A stretch of DNA of 64,000 nucleotides, from contig JAFLDB010000001.1 in the NCBI GenBank assembly GCA_017302615.1, positions 124,001 through 188,000 on the forward strand, written 5' to 3'. The stretch comes from Sphingomonadales bacterium (GTDB lineage Bacteria > Pseudomonadota > Alphaproteobacteria > Sphingomonadales > Sphingomonadaceae). A model generated the notes under the pieces. That model ran no database searches, was not told the origin of the DNA, and was given only the letters and a program-made list of their open reading frames with translations. Both the position numbers and the translations under genes were made by a program. This document shows positions 1 to 8,226 of the stretch, piece by piece (position 1 is the first letter of the stretch; every line of letters starts with the position of its first letter).

Positions 1-742
1 TGCTGGCCCAGGAATCGAGCCCGTAGAGCAGCAGCAACGGGGAGGTGATCGCGCCCCACAGCTCGTCGGTCCGGTCCTGGGGCACATCCTCGAACGGCCA
101 GTTGTTGAGATAGGGATCGAACTTCCAGCTGAAGGTTCCGTCCTCGTTGCGATTGGCGCCGTGGATGGTCAGGTGGCGGGCTTGCTCGTCGGTCAGGAAC
201 GAGTTCTCTTCCTTCATCCGGGCAAAGGCAGCTTCGATCGAGGGATAGCGGCGGGGCAACCGCCCAGCGGCCGAGCGGCGTTCCTCGATCCAGCGACGGA
301 AGCGATTTGCATAGCCTTCGGCTTCGCGTTCTGCCCGGACCTTGGGTGAAGGGCCGAGCCCTTCGATATTGACCAGCTTGCGGACCTTTTCCGGGTAGAG
401 ACCGGTAAAGCGGGTGGCGATGTTGCCGCCCAGAGAATGGGCAATGATCGTGACCTGATCATAGCCCAGGGTGTGAACCAGCTGGGCAAAATCGTAAACG
501 AAGGCCGGCATCTCGTAATTGCCGTCCGGTGCCCAGGCGCTGTCGCCATGGCCGCGCAGGTCGGGGGCGATCACGTGCCAGTCTTTCGACAGTTCCTCGG
601 CCACCCAGTCCCAGCTGCGGCAATGGTCGCGCCCGCCGTGCTGCAGGATCAGCGGCGGTGCATCGGGATTGCCCCAATCGACGTAGTGCAGCCGCAGGCG
701 CTGCGAGATGAAGCTGTTCGAGGTCGGTCCGTGACGGGTCAT
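1..742 (-). CDS. alpha/beta fold hydrolase (partial, C-terminus outside window)
   Basis: About 247 N-terminal residues are visible; the gene runs off the left edge. It shows an alpha/beta hydrolase core: an HGG oxyanion-type motif at residues 35-37, a DLRGHGDS segment near 61-68, and a nucleophile elbow AHSLGG with Ser103. The acid and His of the triad lie at or beyond the edge. The start ATG at 742 is divergent from trxB 113 bp away. The substrate cannot be told; epoxide hydrolases, esterases and C-C hydrolases share this fold, but a Ser nucleophile rather than Asp argues against epoxide hydrolase and dehalogenase. Confidence 0.85.
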   Translation of the reverse strand, partial: MTRHGPTSNSFISQRLRLHYVDWGNPDAPPLILQHGGRDHCRSWDWVAEELSKDWHVIAPDLRGHGDSAWAPDGNYEMPAFVYDFAQLVHTLGYDQVTIIAHSLGGNIATRFTGLYPEKVRKLVNIEGLGPSPKVRAEREAEGYANRFRRWIEERRSAAGRLPRRYPSIEAAFARMKEENSFLTDEQARHLTIHGANRNEDGTFSWKFDPYLNNWPFEDVPQDRTDELWGAITSPLLLLYGLDSWAS

Positions 743-855
743 GGTCGCGGGCTTTGCGCCGAAGCCGCGCCCGCGTCAATCCGGGGGAAATTCGCCGGCA
801 CACCTCTGGCCTTGGCGGGCACTGCTGCCTATCTGCACCGGCAACGGAGGAATTC

Positions 856-1809
856 ATGGCCACTCATACCACGCGCATGTTGATCATCGGCTCTGGCCCG
901 GCGGGTTTCACCGCCGCTATCTATGGCGCGCGGGCCGGGATGCAGCCGATCGTGGTTCAGGGCCTGCAGCCCGGCGGACAACTGACCATCACCACCGATG
1001 TCGAGAACTATCCCGGCTTCCGCGACGTGATCCAGGGGCCCTGGCTGATGCAGGAAATGCAGGCCCAGGCCGAACACGTCGGCACCCGCACCATCTGGGA
1101 CACGATTGTCGAGGTCGACCTGTCCGGTCACCCGTTCCGTGCGATTGGTGATAGCGGCGATGTCTATGAAGGCGATACGCTGGTCATCGCCACCGGCGCC
1201 CAGGCCAAGTGGCTGGGCGTACCGGGCGAGCAGGAGTTGGGCGGCAAGGGCGTATCGGCCTGCGCCACCTGCGACGGGTTCTTCTATCGCGGCAAGAAGG
1301 TTGTGGTGATCGGCGGTGGCAACACCGCGGTGGAGGAAGCGCTCTACCTGACCAACCATTCCCAGGACGTGACCCTGATCCATCGCCGCGATTCGCTGCG
1401 TGCGGAAAAGATCCTGCAGGATCGCCTGTTGGCCCATCCCAACATCAAGGTGCTGTGGAACAAGGCGGTCGATCACTTTGTTGGCGGCGATACCGGCCTG
1501 ACCGGCGTGGCGCTGACCGACACGGTCACCGGTGAGAGCAGTGTCGAGCCGACCGACGGGGCTTTTGTGGCGATCGGCCATGCTCCGGCAACCGAACTGT
1601 TCAAGGGCAAGCTGGAGCTCGACGGCGGCGGCTACATCGTGGTCGAACCCGGCACGCCCAAGACCGCGATCCCGGGCGTATTTGCCTGTGGCGACGTAAT
1701 GGATCACACCTATCGTCAGGCGGTGACGGCGGCCGGCACCGGCTGCATGGCCGCGCTCGATGCGGAACGTTTCCTGGCCGAACGCGAATTCGCGGCGTCT
1801 AAGGCCTAA
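856..1809 (+). CDS. trxB: thioredoxin-disulfide reductase
   Basis: Cytosolic FAD enzyme that passes electrons from NADPH to thioredoxin. The 317-residue length is usual. An N-terminal FAD-binding GSGPAG lies at residues 12-17, the redox-active pair C136-A-T-C139 sits in SACATCDG, and a second dinucleotide site GGGNTA is near 153-158. A C-terminal GD motif (ACGDV) is also present. The start at 856 has GGAGGA 6 nt upstream; an in-frame extension upstream to 754 reads into non-protein-like sequence and was rejected. Its stop overlaps the end of the convergent hydrolase gene by 4 bp, so the two transcripts meet tail to tail with no terminator between them. Confidence 0.96.
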   Translation: MATHTTRMLIIGSGPAGFTAAIYGARAGMQPIVVQGLQPGGQLTITTDVENYPGFRDVIQGPWLMQEMQAQAEHVGTRTIWDTIVEVDLSGHPFRAIGDSGDVYEGDTLVIATGAQAKWLGVPGEQELGGKGVSACATCDGFFYRGKKVVVIGGGNTAVEEALYLTNHSQDVTLIHRRDSLRAEKILQDRLLAHPNIKVLWNKAVDHFVGGDTGLTGVALTDTVTGESSVEPTDGAFVAIGHAPATELFKGKLELDGGGYIVVEPGTPKTAIPGVFACGDVMDHTYRQAVTAAGTGCMAALDAERFLAEREFAASKA

Positions 1810-2627
1810 ACCGATCGCAGGGCTGCGAGGATCTGGCCCTGCAGCCAGATCCGGGCTTGTGGCTCGACAAAGCTGTGACCGGCCCCGGGGCAGGTGCGCA
1901 GGCGCGGATCGGCCTTGTCCCACACGGCCTTGAAAGCCTGGGCAGTGCGGTCATTCTCGGCCAGCAAGATGGTCACCGGGCCGTGGAACATGGCGAGTCC
2001 GCCAGCCATGTCGCGAGCCAGCGCGCCGGGCGGATCGTCTGGTGCGGCAGCCTGGGCCAGGCTCACCGCCATGTCGGCCACTTTGACCTTGCCGGTGAAC
2101 AACCGCTTGAGCGCCGCCGGATTGAACAGGCGGCGCAGGTAATAACTGCGCAGCGCCGATGGCGGCATGGGCGTAGGTGCGGTTTCGGGCTCGGGCGGCG
2201 GACTTTCGGCTTGCGGCTCTGGATCGGGATCGAAGGTCCAGGGATTGGCCAGCACCAGGGCATCGCAGCCCGCGCCGGCGGCCAGCATCAGGGCGCTGGC
2301 TGCATCGCAATTGCCGAACGCGACGATCTTCTTCAGCCGTGGCAGATGCGCGCGGAAAGCGTGGATGGCGGCGGCGATGTCCGGCGCACTGGTGGTGAAG
2401 CCAAGGTTCTCACCCTCGCTGTCACCCACGCCGCGCCGGTCGAACCGCAACACCGGAAAGCCTGCCGTGGCGATCTTTGACGCGAGCTGCGCCTGGCTGC
2501 CCCAGGGGCCGGAACGAAGCTCGTTGCCGCCGCTGACCAGCAGCAGGCCGGTGGTCGCATCGGCAGGATCGAGCGATCCGGCCAGTTCCACGCCTTCGCA
2601 GGCGAATGTGAAGTGCCGCCGGGTCAT
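1806..2627 (-). CDS. exosortase A system-associated hydrolase 1
   Basis: Alpha/beta hydrolase of the type found in XrtA/PEP-CTERM loci (hydrolase 1 family). The N-terminal half has VSGGNELRSG near residue 32 and FDRRGVGDS near 62-70. The position of the nucleophile elbow reads FGNCDAAS (104-111), with Cys107 and Asp108 where a classical hydrolase has Ser, and a C-terminal GAGHSF supplies His. A proline/glutamate-rich loop lies near 135-160. It overlaps the upstream hydrolase 2 gene by 4 nt, indicating translational coupling in the leftward arm. The reaction is not known; a role in lipid or polymer acyl handling with the neighbouring acyl carrier protein is inference. Confidence 0.87.
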   Translation of the reverse strand: MTRRHFTFACEGVELAGSLDPADATTGLLLVSGGNELRSGPWGSQAQLASKIATAGFPVLRFDRRGVGDSEGENLGFTTSAPDIAAAIHAFRAHLPRLKKIVAFGNCDAASALMLAAGAGCDALVLANPWTFDPDPEPQAESPPPEPETAPTPMPPSALRSYYLRRLFNPAALKRLFTGKVKVADMAVSLAQAAAPDDPPGALARDMAGGLAMFHGPVTILLAENDRTAQAFKAVWDKADPRLRTCPGAGHSFVEPQARIWLQGQILAALRSV

Positions 2628-3304
2628 GCTGTCAGTGCCATCGCCAGGACTGCAGCCAGGGCATCGGCCTGGGCTGGGTCTTCATCCGGTTCGGCGCGCA
2701 GCCACAGGGCGCTGCCACCCACCGTTTCATGATCGATTGCCACAAGATTGGCGCGGCGGGGCGGGACAAGCTGATCGAGCTGGCGGAGCATTTCGGCAGA
2801 CAGCGGCCAGCCGGCCAGCTCGATCCCGCTGGTGCGGCCATGCTCCATGAGTTCGGCGGCGCTTTCTTCGCGCCCCAGTTCGCGCGCGGCGATGATCCGG
2901 GCGCGCAGCATGGTCTTGATCAGGCTGGCGCCCTTGACCGGGGCATAGTGCCAGCCGGGCAGCTTTGGCGGGACCAACAATCCGCCGCCGCGGATCGCCA
3001 GCACATGAGTGGCCTTGAAATGCCGCGCGGCCGCTTCCAGTGCCATGCGCCAGTCTTCCGGCTCGACGAGGGCGAGGTTTTGCTCGCTCTCATTGCAGCC
3101 GGGAAGATCGGGCAGGAAACTGTCGATCCCCGCGCCGTCCAGCCGCCGCATCACTTCAACCGAGAAGCGGCGCATCCGGTTGGCCTCGTCGAACAATGCC
3201 GGCGCGATCAGCACGCGCGCCGCCCGGCCATGAACGAAGGTCAGCGCCAGCTCGCTTGCTGCCGCGCCGCCGGGCAGGGGGCAGGGGTAGGTTTCGGCCT
3301 TCAC
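2624..3304 (-). CDS. exosortase A system-associated hydrolase 2-like protein
   Basis: A 226-residue alpha/beta-hydrolase-like protein, second of the hydrolase pair typical of XrtA loci. FVHGRAARVLIAP near the N-terminus and FLPDLPGCNES (about residues 63-73) match the fold. The predicted nucleophile elbow reads AIRGGG, with no Ser, Cys or Asp nucleophile, so the protein may be non-catalytic or use a different mechanism. It overlaps the acyl carrier gene by 4 nt upstream and hydrolase 1 by 4 nt downstream. The assignment rests on fold signature plus locus position; the family member is somewhat shorter than the homologues I recall. Confidence 0.75.
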   Translation of the reverse strand: MKAETYPCPLPGGAAASELALTFVHGRAARVLIAPALFDEANRMRRFSVEVMRRLDGAGIDSFLPDLPGCNESEQNLALVEPEDWRMALEAAARHFKATHVLAIRGGGLLVPPKLPGWHYAPVKGASLIKTMLRARIIAARELGREESAAELMEHGRTSGIELAGWPLSAEMLRQLDQLVPPRRANLVAIDHETVGGSALWLRAEPDEDPAQADALAAVLAMALTA

Positions 3305-3579
3305 GCGGCCTCTTGCTTGGCTTCCGCGAAATCGAGCAGGGCGCCATAGGTGGCGAAAATCTCGCCATCGATCTCGTCTTCGTCGATCACGATGTCGAAG
3401 CGATCTTCCATCTCGGTCAGCAGACCGGCCACGGCCATCGAATCCAGTTCGGGCAATTCGCCGAACAGGCCGGTATCGGCGGTAAAACCATCGGCCTGGC
3501 CGGGCTTGAGGCCCAGCACATCTTCGAGGATCTGGCGCAGTTTGCGGTCGGTAGCGGAACGCATCGTAATTCCATTCAT
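3301..3579 (-). CDS. acyl carrier protein, exosortase A system-associated
   Basis: Small acidic acyl carrier protein (92 residues) with the phosphopantetheine attachment motif ELDSMAV, Ser47, where most ACPs read DSL. The first half carries LRQILEDVLGL and the second half the acidic EDRFDIVIDEDEI typical of helix III. It should shuttle acyl or aminoacyl groups as a thioester between the ligase encoded on the divergent strand and the GNAT enzyme upstream. Start ATG 3579 was chosen; ATG 3564 (87 residues, GGA 6 nt upstream) is an alternative. The stop overlaps the hydrolase 2 start by 4 nt. Confidence 0.88.
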   Translation of the reverse strand: MNGITMRSATDRKLRQILEDVLGLKPGQADGFTADTGLFGELPELDSMAVAGLLTEMEDRFDIVIDEDEIDGEIFATYGALLDFAEAKQEAA

Positions 3580-3593
3580 GGTTTCATCGGCCT

Positions 3594-4598
3594 CTAGCCG
3601 CGCTGGAGCATTGCGCGCAAGGCCGCCTTGGCGATCAGCGGCCAGTTTCCGGGCCAGAGCGGGCGGAATGCCTCGATCCTGTAGCGCGGACGGATCTGTT
3701 CCATCCAGTCCCGCTTGTAGCCATCGTCGCCGGTTCCGAAATCCACCAGGCTCACCCGGTCGCGGTCGATCACCTGCTCGAACAGCGCGGCGGACAGGGT
3801 GGTGCCGGGTGACAGAGGTCTGCTGTCCATCGTGTGGGCCAGTTTGTGAATGAAGGCGGTTCCGCCCTCCACCGTCCAGAACTGGGCGGCAACAGCCCGG
3901 CCATCGGCACGGGCCACGGCCATCCGCAAGCGGCCGGCGGCAGCCTCCTGCTCGGCAAAGGCGCGCAGGAAAGCGGGACAGCCTTCTTCCGGTTTCCAAC
4001 TGGCGGCATAGACAGCTTCGTATTCGGCCCACAGTGCGGAATCGAACCGCGAGGTAAGCTCAACGGAAACCTTGCCGGCCTTGCGCTTCAGCGTGGTGCG
4101 CAAGGGGCCAGGTCGCGTGGCGAGGTACTCGGCATAGCTGCGCCCGCCCACCTCCAGCACGTGGTTGACATCGCAAGGGGCCATGAAGGTGATCCAGCCT
4201 GCCTTGCGCAGGGCAGTGGCCAGCCGGGTCGTCAGCCCGTCCTCGTCCGCGAGCGGTTCCAGTACCAGGTGCGGTGCTTCGCCGATCAGGCCATCGGCCA
4301 GGGCATCCAGCATGGCTTGCGGGTCTGCTCCCTTGGAGATCAACGGCACGACGCGGAACGTGTACCAGATCTTCAGGGCATGGATCCGCCGCTGCTGGCG
4401 CATCAATGGCAGGACGGCGCGGTGTTCGCCGTCGCGTGCGACAGCGATCAGCGGCAAAATACCGCAGTGATCCACCAGACCCTGCCACCATTCGAAGCGG
4501 TCGAACGGCGCGCGGGCCTGCGGGGCGCCAAGCAGCGCCATTAACGCTGCATCGCCTTGCACTTCCTTAAGATCATCGTGATAGACGACCGAAACCAA
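3594..4598 (-). CDS. GNAT-fold N-acyltransferase (CelD/BcsL-like), XrtA locus
   Basis: Acyltransferase of the GNAT/FemAB-like superfamily (CelD/BcsL group), first gene of the leftward arm. Features are a C-terminal GNAT core with TTLSAALFEQVI and VDFGTGDDGYKRDWM, as in enzymes acylating sugar or polysaccharide amino groups. The likely partner is the adjacent acyl carrier protein, 14 bp downstream (inference). The start is uncertain: TTG 4598 leaves 36 bp to the divergent ligase, whereas ATG 4676 would add 26 poorly protein-like residues and overlap the 5' end of that ligase. No promoter can fit comfortably in 36 bp, so at least one promoter must lie inside the opposite gene. Confidence 0.82.
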   Translation of the reverse strand: MVSVVYHDDLKEVQGDAALMALLGAPQARAPFDRFEWWQGLVDHCGILPLIAVARDGEHRAVLPLMRQQRRIHALKIWYTFRVVPLISKGADPQAMLDALADGLIGEAPHLVLEPLADEDGLTTRLATALRKAGWITFMAPCDVNHVLEVGGRSYAEYLATRPGPLRTTLKRKAGKVSVELTSRFDSALWAEYEAVYAASWKPEEGCPAFLRAFAEQEAAAGRLRMAVARADGRAVAAQFWTVEGGTAFIHKLAHTMDSRPLSPGTTLSAALFEQVIDRDRVSLVDFGTGDDGYKRDWMEQIRPRYRIEAFRPLWPGNWPLIAKAALRAMLQRG

Positions 4599-4634
4599 CC
4601 CGCCTGTTTCCCATCTTTGGAGCCTGAAAGCCCC

Positions 4635-6158
4635 GTGTCCCTTGTCCAGCCATCCCCGATCCGGCCGCTCGATCATCTCGCCCTGCGCGGGGCCGATGCG
4701 GCGACGGCGCTGGTGCTGCGCGAAGGCCCTCTTAGCTTCAAGGACTTAAGGGATCGTGTCGCCCGGCTGGCCGGATGGCTGAAAGCCGAAGTGGGGGAGC
4801 CGGGTGCGCGGATCGCCACCTGGGCGGCCAAGGGTGAACTGACCTGCCTGATGCCGCTGGCCGCGGCGCGGGCCGGGCTGGTCCATGTGCCGATCAATCC
4901 GCTGCTGAAGCGGGCGCAGGTCGCCCATATCCTGGCCGACAGCGGCGCGCGGCTGCTGATTGCCACGCCAGCGCGGCTGGCCGGGCTGGAACCGGGTGAT
5001 TGCCCCGATGCTTGCCGCGCATTGGGAGAGGCCGAGGCGCTGGCACTTGCGGTCAATGCCGTGGCGCTGGAGCCCAGCACTGCCAATCCCGATGATCTCG
5101 CCGCGATCCTCTATACCAGCGGCTCCACCGGCAAGCCCAAGGGCGTGATGCTGAGCCATGCCAACATGTGGCTTGGGGCGGAAAGCGTTGCCTCCTATCT
5201 CGGCCTGGCAGCGGACGATGTGACGCTGGCCGTTCTGCCGCTATCGTTCGATTACGGGCAAAACCAGCTGCTTTCGACCTGGTTTGCCGGCGGCGGCGTG
5301 GTCCCGCTTGATTACCTGACCCCGCGTGATGTGGTGAAAGCGATCGAGCGGCATGGCGTCACCACGCTGGCCGCCGTGCCGCCGCTGTGGGTGCAGCTGG
5401 CAGAGCTTGACTGGCCGGCCGAAACCGCCGGAAAGCTGCGCCGCCTGACCAATTCCGGCGGTGCCCTGACGGTCGATCTGGTCCGCCGCCTGCGCGGCCT
5501 GTTCCCGCAGGCGCGCCTGTTTGCGATGTATGGTCTGACCGAGGCGTTCCGCTCAACCTTCCTCGATCCCGCGCTGATTGACAGCCACCCAACCTCGATG
5601 GGCAAGGCCATTCCCCACGCCGAGATTCTGGTGATCGGCGATGACGGGCAGGTCACGGCCGATGGCGAGGAAGGCGAACTGGTGCATTGCGGGCCGCTGG
5701 TGGCGCAAGGGTATTGGCAGGATGCCGCGCGCACGGCCGAGCGGTTCAAACCGGCCCCGGCTGAGTCGCGATTTGGCGGCATGGCGGTGTGGTCGGGCGA
5801 TAGGGTCAAGCGCGATGCTGACGGCCTGCTCTATTTCGTCGGACGCCGTGACGCCATGATCAAGAGCGCCGGCAACCGGATCAGCCCGCAGGAAATCGAG
5901 GAAGCCGCCCTGGCCACCGGCCTGGTGGCTGAGGCTGTCGCACTCGGCATTCCGGACGAGCGGCTTGGCCATGCCGTGCACCTGGTCGTCCGCGCCGCCC
6001 CCGGGGCTTCGGAGGCCGAGGCAGAATTGCCGCGCATCCTGCTGAAGGAACTGCCCAATTTCATGCAGCCCAAGGTCATTCACTGGCGCGATGCCATGCC
6101 GATCTCGCCGAATGGCAAGATTGACCGGACCGGGCTGTATCAGGAGCTTGCCGCATGA
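4635..6158 (+). CDS. acyl-CoA ligase (AMP-forming), exosortase A system-associated
   Basis: Adenylate-forming enzyme of 507 residues, the ligase family linked to XrtA loci. The AMP-binding loop YTSGSTGKPKG is at residues 160-170, followed by MYGLTEAF, SGDRVKRD and the C-terminal hinge and lysine region SPNGKIDR. It would activate a carboxylate and load it on CoA or on the acyl carrier protein of the divergent arm. GTG 4635 is chosen as start because the 26 residues before it look unrelated to the family. ATGA overlap with the next gene couples translation. The substrate is unknown; the neighbouring PLP decarboxylase suggests an amino acid-derived substrate (inference). Confidence 0.88.
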   Translation: MSLVQPSPIRPLDHLALRGADAATALVLREGPLSFKDLRDRVARLAGWLKAEVGEPGARIATWAAKGELTCLMPLAAARAGLVHVPINPLLKRAQVAHILADSGARLLIATPARLAGLEPGDCPDACRALGEAEALALAVNAVALEPSTANPDDLAAILYTSGSTGKPKGVMLSHANMWLGAESVASYLGLAADDVTLAVLPLSFDYGQNQLLSTWFAGGGVVPLDYLTPRDVVKAIERHGVTTLAAVPPLWVQLAELDWPAETAGKLRRLTNSGGALTVDLVRRLRGLFPQARLFAMYGLTEAFRSTFLDPALIDSHPTSMGKAIPHAEILVIGDDGQVTADGEEGELVHCGPLVAQGYWQDAARTAERFKPAPAESRFGGMAVWSGDRVKRDADGLLYFVGRRDAMIKSAGNRISPQEIEEAALATGLVAEAVALGIPDERLGHAVHLVVRAAPGASEAEAELPRILLKELPNFMQPKVIHWRDAMPISPNGKIDRTGLYQELAA

Positions 6159-7381
6159 AGCCGCTTGGCCCGATCCCCGCCGGATATGACACTATCGATG
6201 GCGAACTGGCCATCGGCGGGCGCAAAGCGTCCGACCTTGTGGCGGAGGCGGGTGATACCCCGCTGTTCGTCTATTCGGCCGCGCATCTGCGCCGCCGGGT
6301 GGCCGATCTGCGCGCCGCCATGCCGCAACGTCTGGCGCTGCATTATGCGGTAAAAGCAAATCCCTATGCACCTGTCCTTCATGAGATGTCTGAACTGGTC
6401 GACGGGTTCGACATTGCCTCTGGCGGGGAACTGGCGCTGGTCCGCGCGGCGGGGGTCGATCCGCGACTGATCAGTTTTGCCGGCCCCGGCAAGCGCGATG
6501 GCGAACTGGAAGCCGCGATCGCCGCCGGGGCGACATTGAACCTTGAATCCGAAGGCGAGGCTGACCGCGCGCTGGCGATTGCCGGGCGGCTTGGCGAGAC
6601 GCCGCGCCTGGCGATCCGGGTCAACCCCGATTTCGACCTCAAGGGATCGGGTATGAAAATGGGCGGCGGGGCCAAGCAGTTCGGCATCGATGCCGAGCGC
6701 GTTCCCGCGCTGGCCCGGCGGATCCTGGCCAGCGGGGCGGAATGGCGCGGGTTCCACATCTTTGCCGGCAGTCAGGCCTTGGATGCCGCGGCAATCATCG
6801 ATACCCAGGCCCAGACCCTGAAACTGGCCGCGCGCTTGGCCGAGGAAAGCGGCGCGGCGCTGCCGCATTGCAACCTCGGTGGCGGGTTCGGCATACCCTA
6901 TTTTCCCGGCGACACCCCGGTGGACCTTGCCGCGATTGGTGAGGCGCTGGGCGAAGCCTTTGAAACTCTGCCGGCAAGCGTGGCCGAGACGCGTTTCTGC
7001 ATTGAACTAGGCCGGTTCCTGGTGGGGGAGGCCGGAGTCTATCTGACCCGGATCGTCGATCGCAAGGTCAGCCATGGCGAAGTGTTCCTGATCGTCGATG
7101 GCGGACTGCATCACCAGTTGGCCGCCTCCGGCAATTTCGGCACGGTCGTACGTCGCAATTACCCTGTTGCCATCGCCAGCCGCTATGCCGCGCCGGCGAC
7201 GGAAGAGGCGAGCGTGGTCGGCTGCCTGTGCACCCCGCTTGATCGCCTCGCCGACAAGGCCGGGTTCCCCCACGCGGATGTGGGCGACCTAGTGGCCGTG
7301 TTCTGCGCCGGAGCCTATGGTGCCAGCGCCAGCCCGGCGCAGTTCCTGGGCCATGGTCCGGCGCTGGAAATGCTGGTTTAA
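6155..7381 (+). CDS. pyridoxal-dependent decarboxylase, exosortase A system-associated
   Basis: Fold-type III PLP decarboxylase, 408 residues, related to diaminopimelate and ornithine/arginine decarboxylases. The PLP lysine is Lys67 in HYAVKANPY. GGGFGIPYF near residue 245 is the phosphate-binding glycine loop, ELGRFLVGEAG follows, and FCAGAYGAS near the C-terminus carries the Cys-x3-Tyr-like partner site of the dimer. In XrtA loci this gene always follows the ligase; it overlaps it here by 4 nt. Its product amine may be ligated into the polymer or lipid, but the substrate is not known. It is not the housekeeping lysA by context. Confidence 0.88.
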   Translation: MKPLGPIPAGYDTIDGELAIGGRKASDLVAEAGDTPLFVYSAAHLRRRVADLRAAMPQRLALHYAVKANPYAPVLHEMSELVDGFDIASGGELALVRAAGVDPRLISFAGPGKRDGELEAAIAAGATLNLESEGEADRALAIAGRLGETPRLAIRVNPDFDLKGSGMKMGGGAKQFGIDAERVPALARRILASGAEWRGFHIFAGSQALDAAAIIDTQAQTLKLAARLAEESGAALPHCNLGGGFGIPYFPGDTPVDLAAIGEALGEAFETLPASVAETRFCIELGRFLVGEAGVYLTRIVDRKVSHGEVFLIVDGGLHHQLAASGNFGTVVRRNYPVAIASRYAAPATEEASVVGCLCTPLDRLADKAGFPHADVGDLVAVFCAGAYGASASPAQFLGHGPALEMLV

Positions 7382-7398
7382 CAACCGCCTTCGCCCTT

Positions 7399-7413
7399 GT
7401 CCCGTTTCGGGAC
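7399..7413 (+). terminator. weak hairpin after decarboxylase gene
   Basis: GTCCCG-TTT-CGGGAC forms a perfect 6-bp stem with a 3-nt loop 17 bp past the decarboxylase stop. No T-run follows, so it may attenuate or stabilise the 3' end rather than terminate strongly. Confidence 0.3.
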
Positions 7414-7421
7414 CGGCGCCT

Positions 7422-7506
7422 TGTGCACACCGTTTCTGCACATAGGGCTAACGCAATATTCACCCTTTTTAACGATAGCGGACAGTGAATAGCCGGGTCG
7501 CTATTC
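7422..7506 (+). promoter_or_regulatory. candidate control region of the polysaccharide export genes
   Basis: The 175-bp gap before the export lipoprotein gene holds an inverted repeat TGTGCA-N9-TGCACA (7422-7442), an AT-rich stretch with CAATATT and CCTTTTTAAC (7454-7473), and a hairpin GAATAGC-N6-GCTATTC (7487-7506) that would lie in the 5' untranslated RNA. The arrangement fits an operator, core promoter and leader hairpin. No family of regulator can be named from the repeat; I did not find a sigma-54 (TGGC-N8-TTGC) box. Confidence 0.35.
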
Positions 7507-7556
7507 GGGCTGGACAGGCCCGGAGCGCGGCGCGGCACCTGAAAAGGGACTGTCCG

Positions 7557-8201
7557 ATGCCGATCAACCGTTTCTCGCGCCTGCTTGCCGGCAGCGCCAT
7601 GCTGAGCCTGATGCTGACCGGCTGCGCCGGCGGCGCGAACGGCCCGCAGCTGCCGCCGGCGTCGTTCGTGGCGATGCAGGAAGGGCCGGGCGAGGACTAT
7701 ATCATCGGCCCGCTCGACGAACTGACCATCTTCGTCTGGCGCAATCCCGAACTCGGCGCGAAGGTTCAGGTGCGGCCCGACGGGCGGATCACCACCCCGC
7801 TGATCACCGACATGCCGGCGGTGGGCAAGACCCCGAAAATGCTGGCCGACGACATCACCCTGCAGCTTTCGCAGTACATCCAGGACCCGCTGGTCTCGGT
7901 CATCGTCAACAAGTTTTCCGGGACCTACAGCCAGCAGGTCCGCGTGGTTGGTGCGACCGAAAAGCCGGCCTCGTTGCCCTACCGCGCCAACATGACCCTG
8001 CTCGACGCGATGATCGCGGTCGGCGGCCTGTCGGAATATGCCGCTGGCAACCGCGCCAAGCTGATCCGCTTCGACAAGGCCTCGGGCCGTCAGAAGGAAT
8101 ATTCGATCCGCCTGGGCGATCTGCTCAAGAAGGGCGATAGCCGCGCCAACGTGATGCTGATGCCGGGCGACGTCATCATCATCCCCGAAAGCTCGTTCTG
8201 A
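7557..8201 (+). CDS. polysaccharide export lipoprotein (Wza-type), XrtA system
   Basis: Outer-membrane auxiliary polysaccharide export protein, 214 residues. A lipoprotein signal peptide ends in LTGC with lipidated Cys23. Then comes the export domain starting YIIGPLDELTIFVWRNPEL with VRPDGRITTPL, and a SLBB-like segment (VRVVGATEKP) with the usual ending VMLMPGDVIIIPES. It should form the export channel with the chain-length protein and tyrosine kinase that follow. Start ATG 7557 has AAGGGA about 8 nt upstream; an in-frame ATG at 7485 would bury the signal peptide. Confidence 0.92.
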   Translation: MPINRFSRLLAGSAMLSLMLTGCAGGANGPQLPPASFVAMQEGPGEDYIIGPLDELTIFVWRNPELGAKVQVRPDGRITTPLITDMPAVGKTPKMLADDITLQLSQYIQDPLVSVIVNKFSGTYSQQVRVVGATEKPASLPYRANMTLLDAMIAVGGLSEYAAGNRAKLIRFDKASGRQKEYSIRLGDLLKKGDSRANVMLMPGDVIIIPESSF

Positions 8202-8226
8202 TGAAAGGGCGCCCCGGGGGCAGGCA

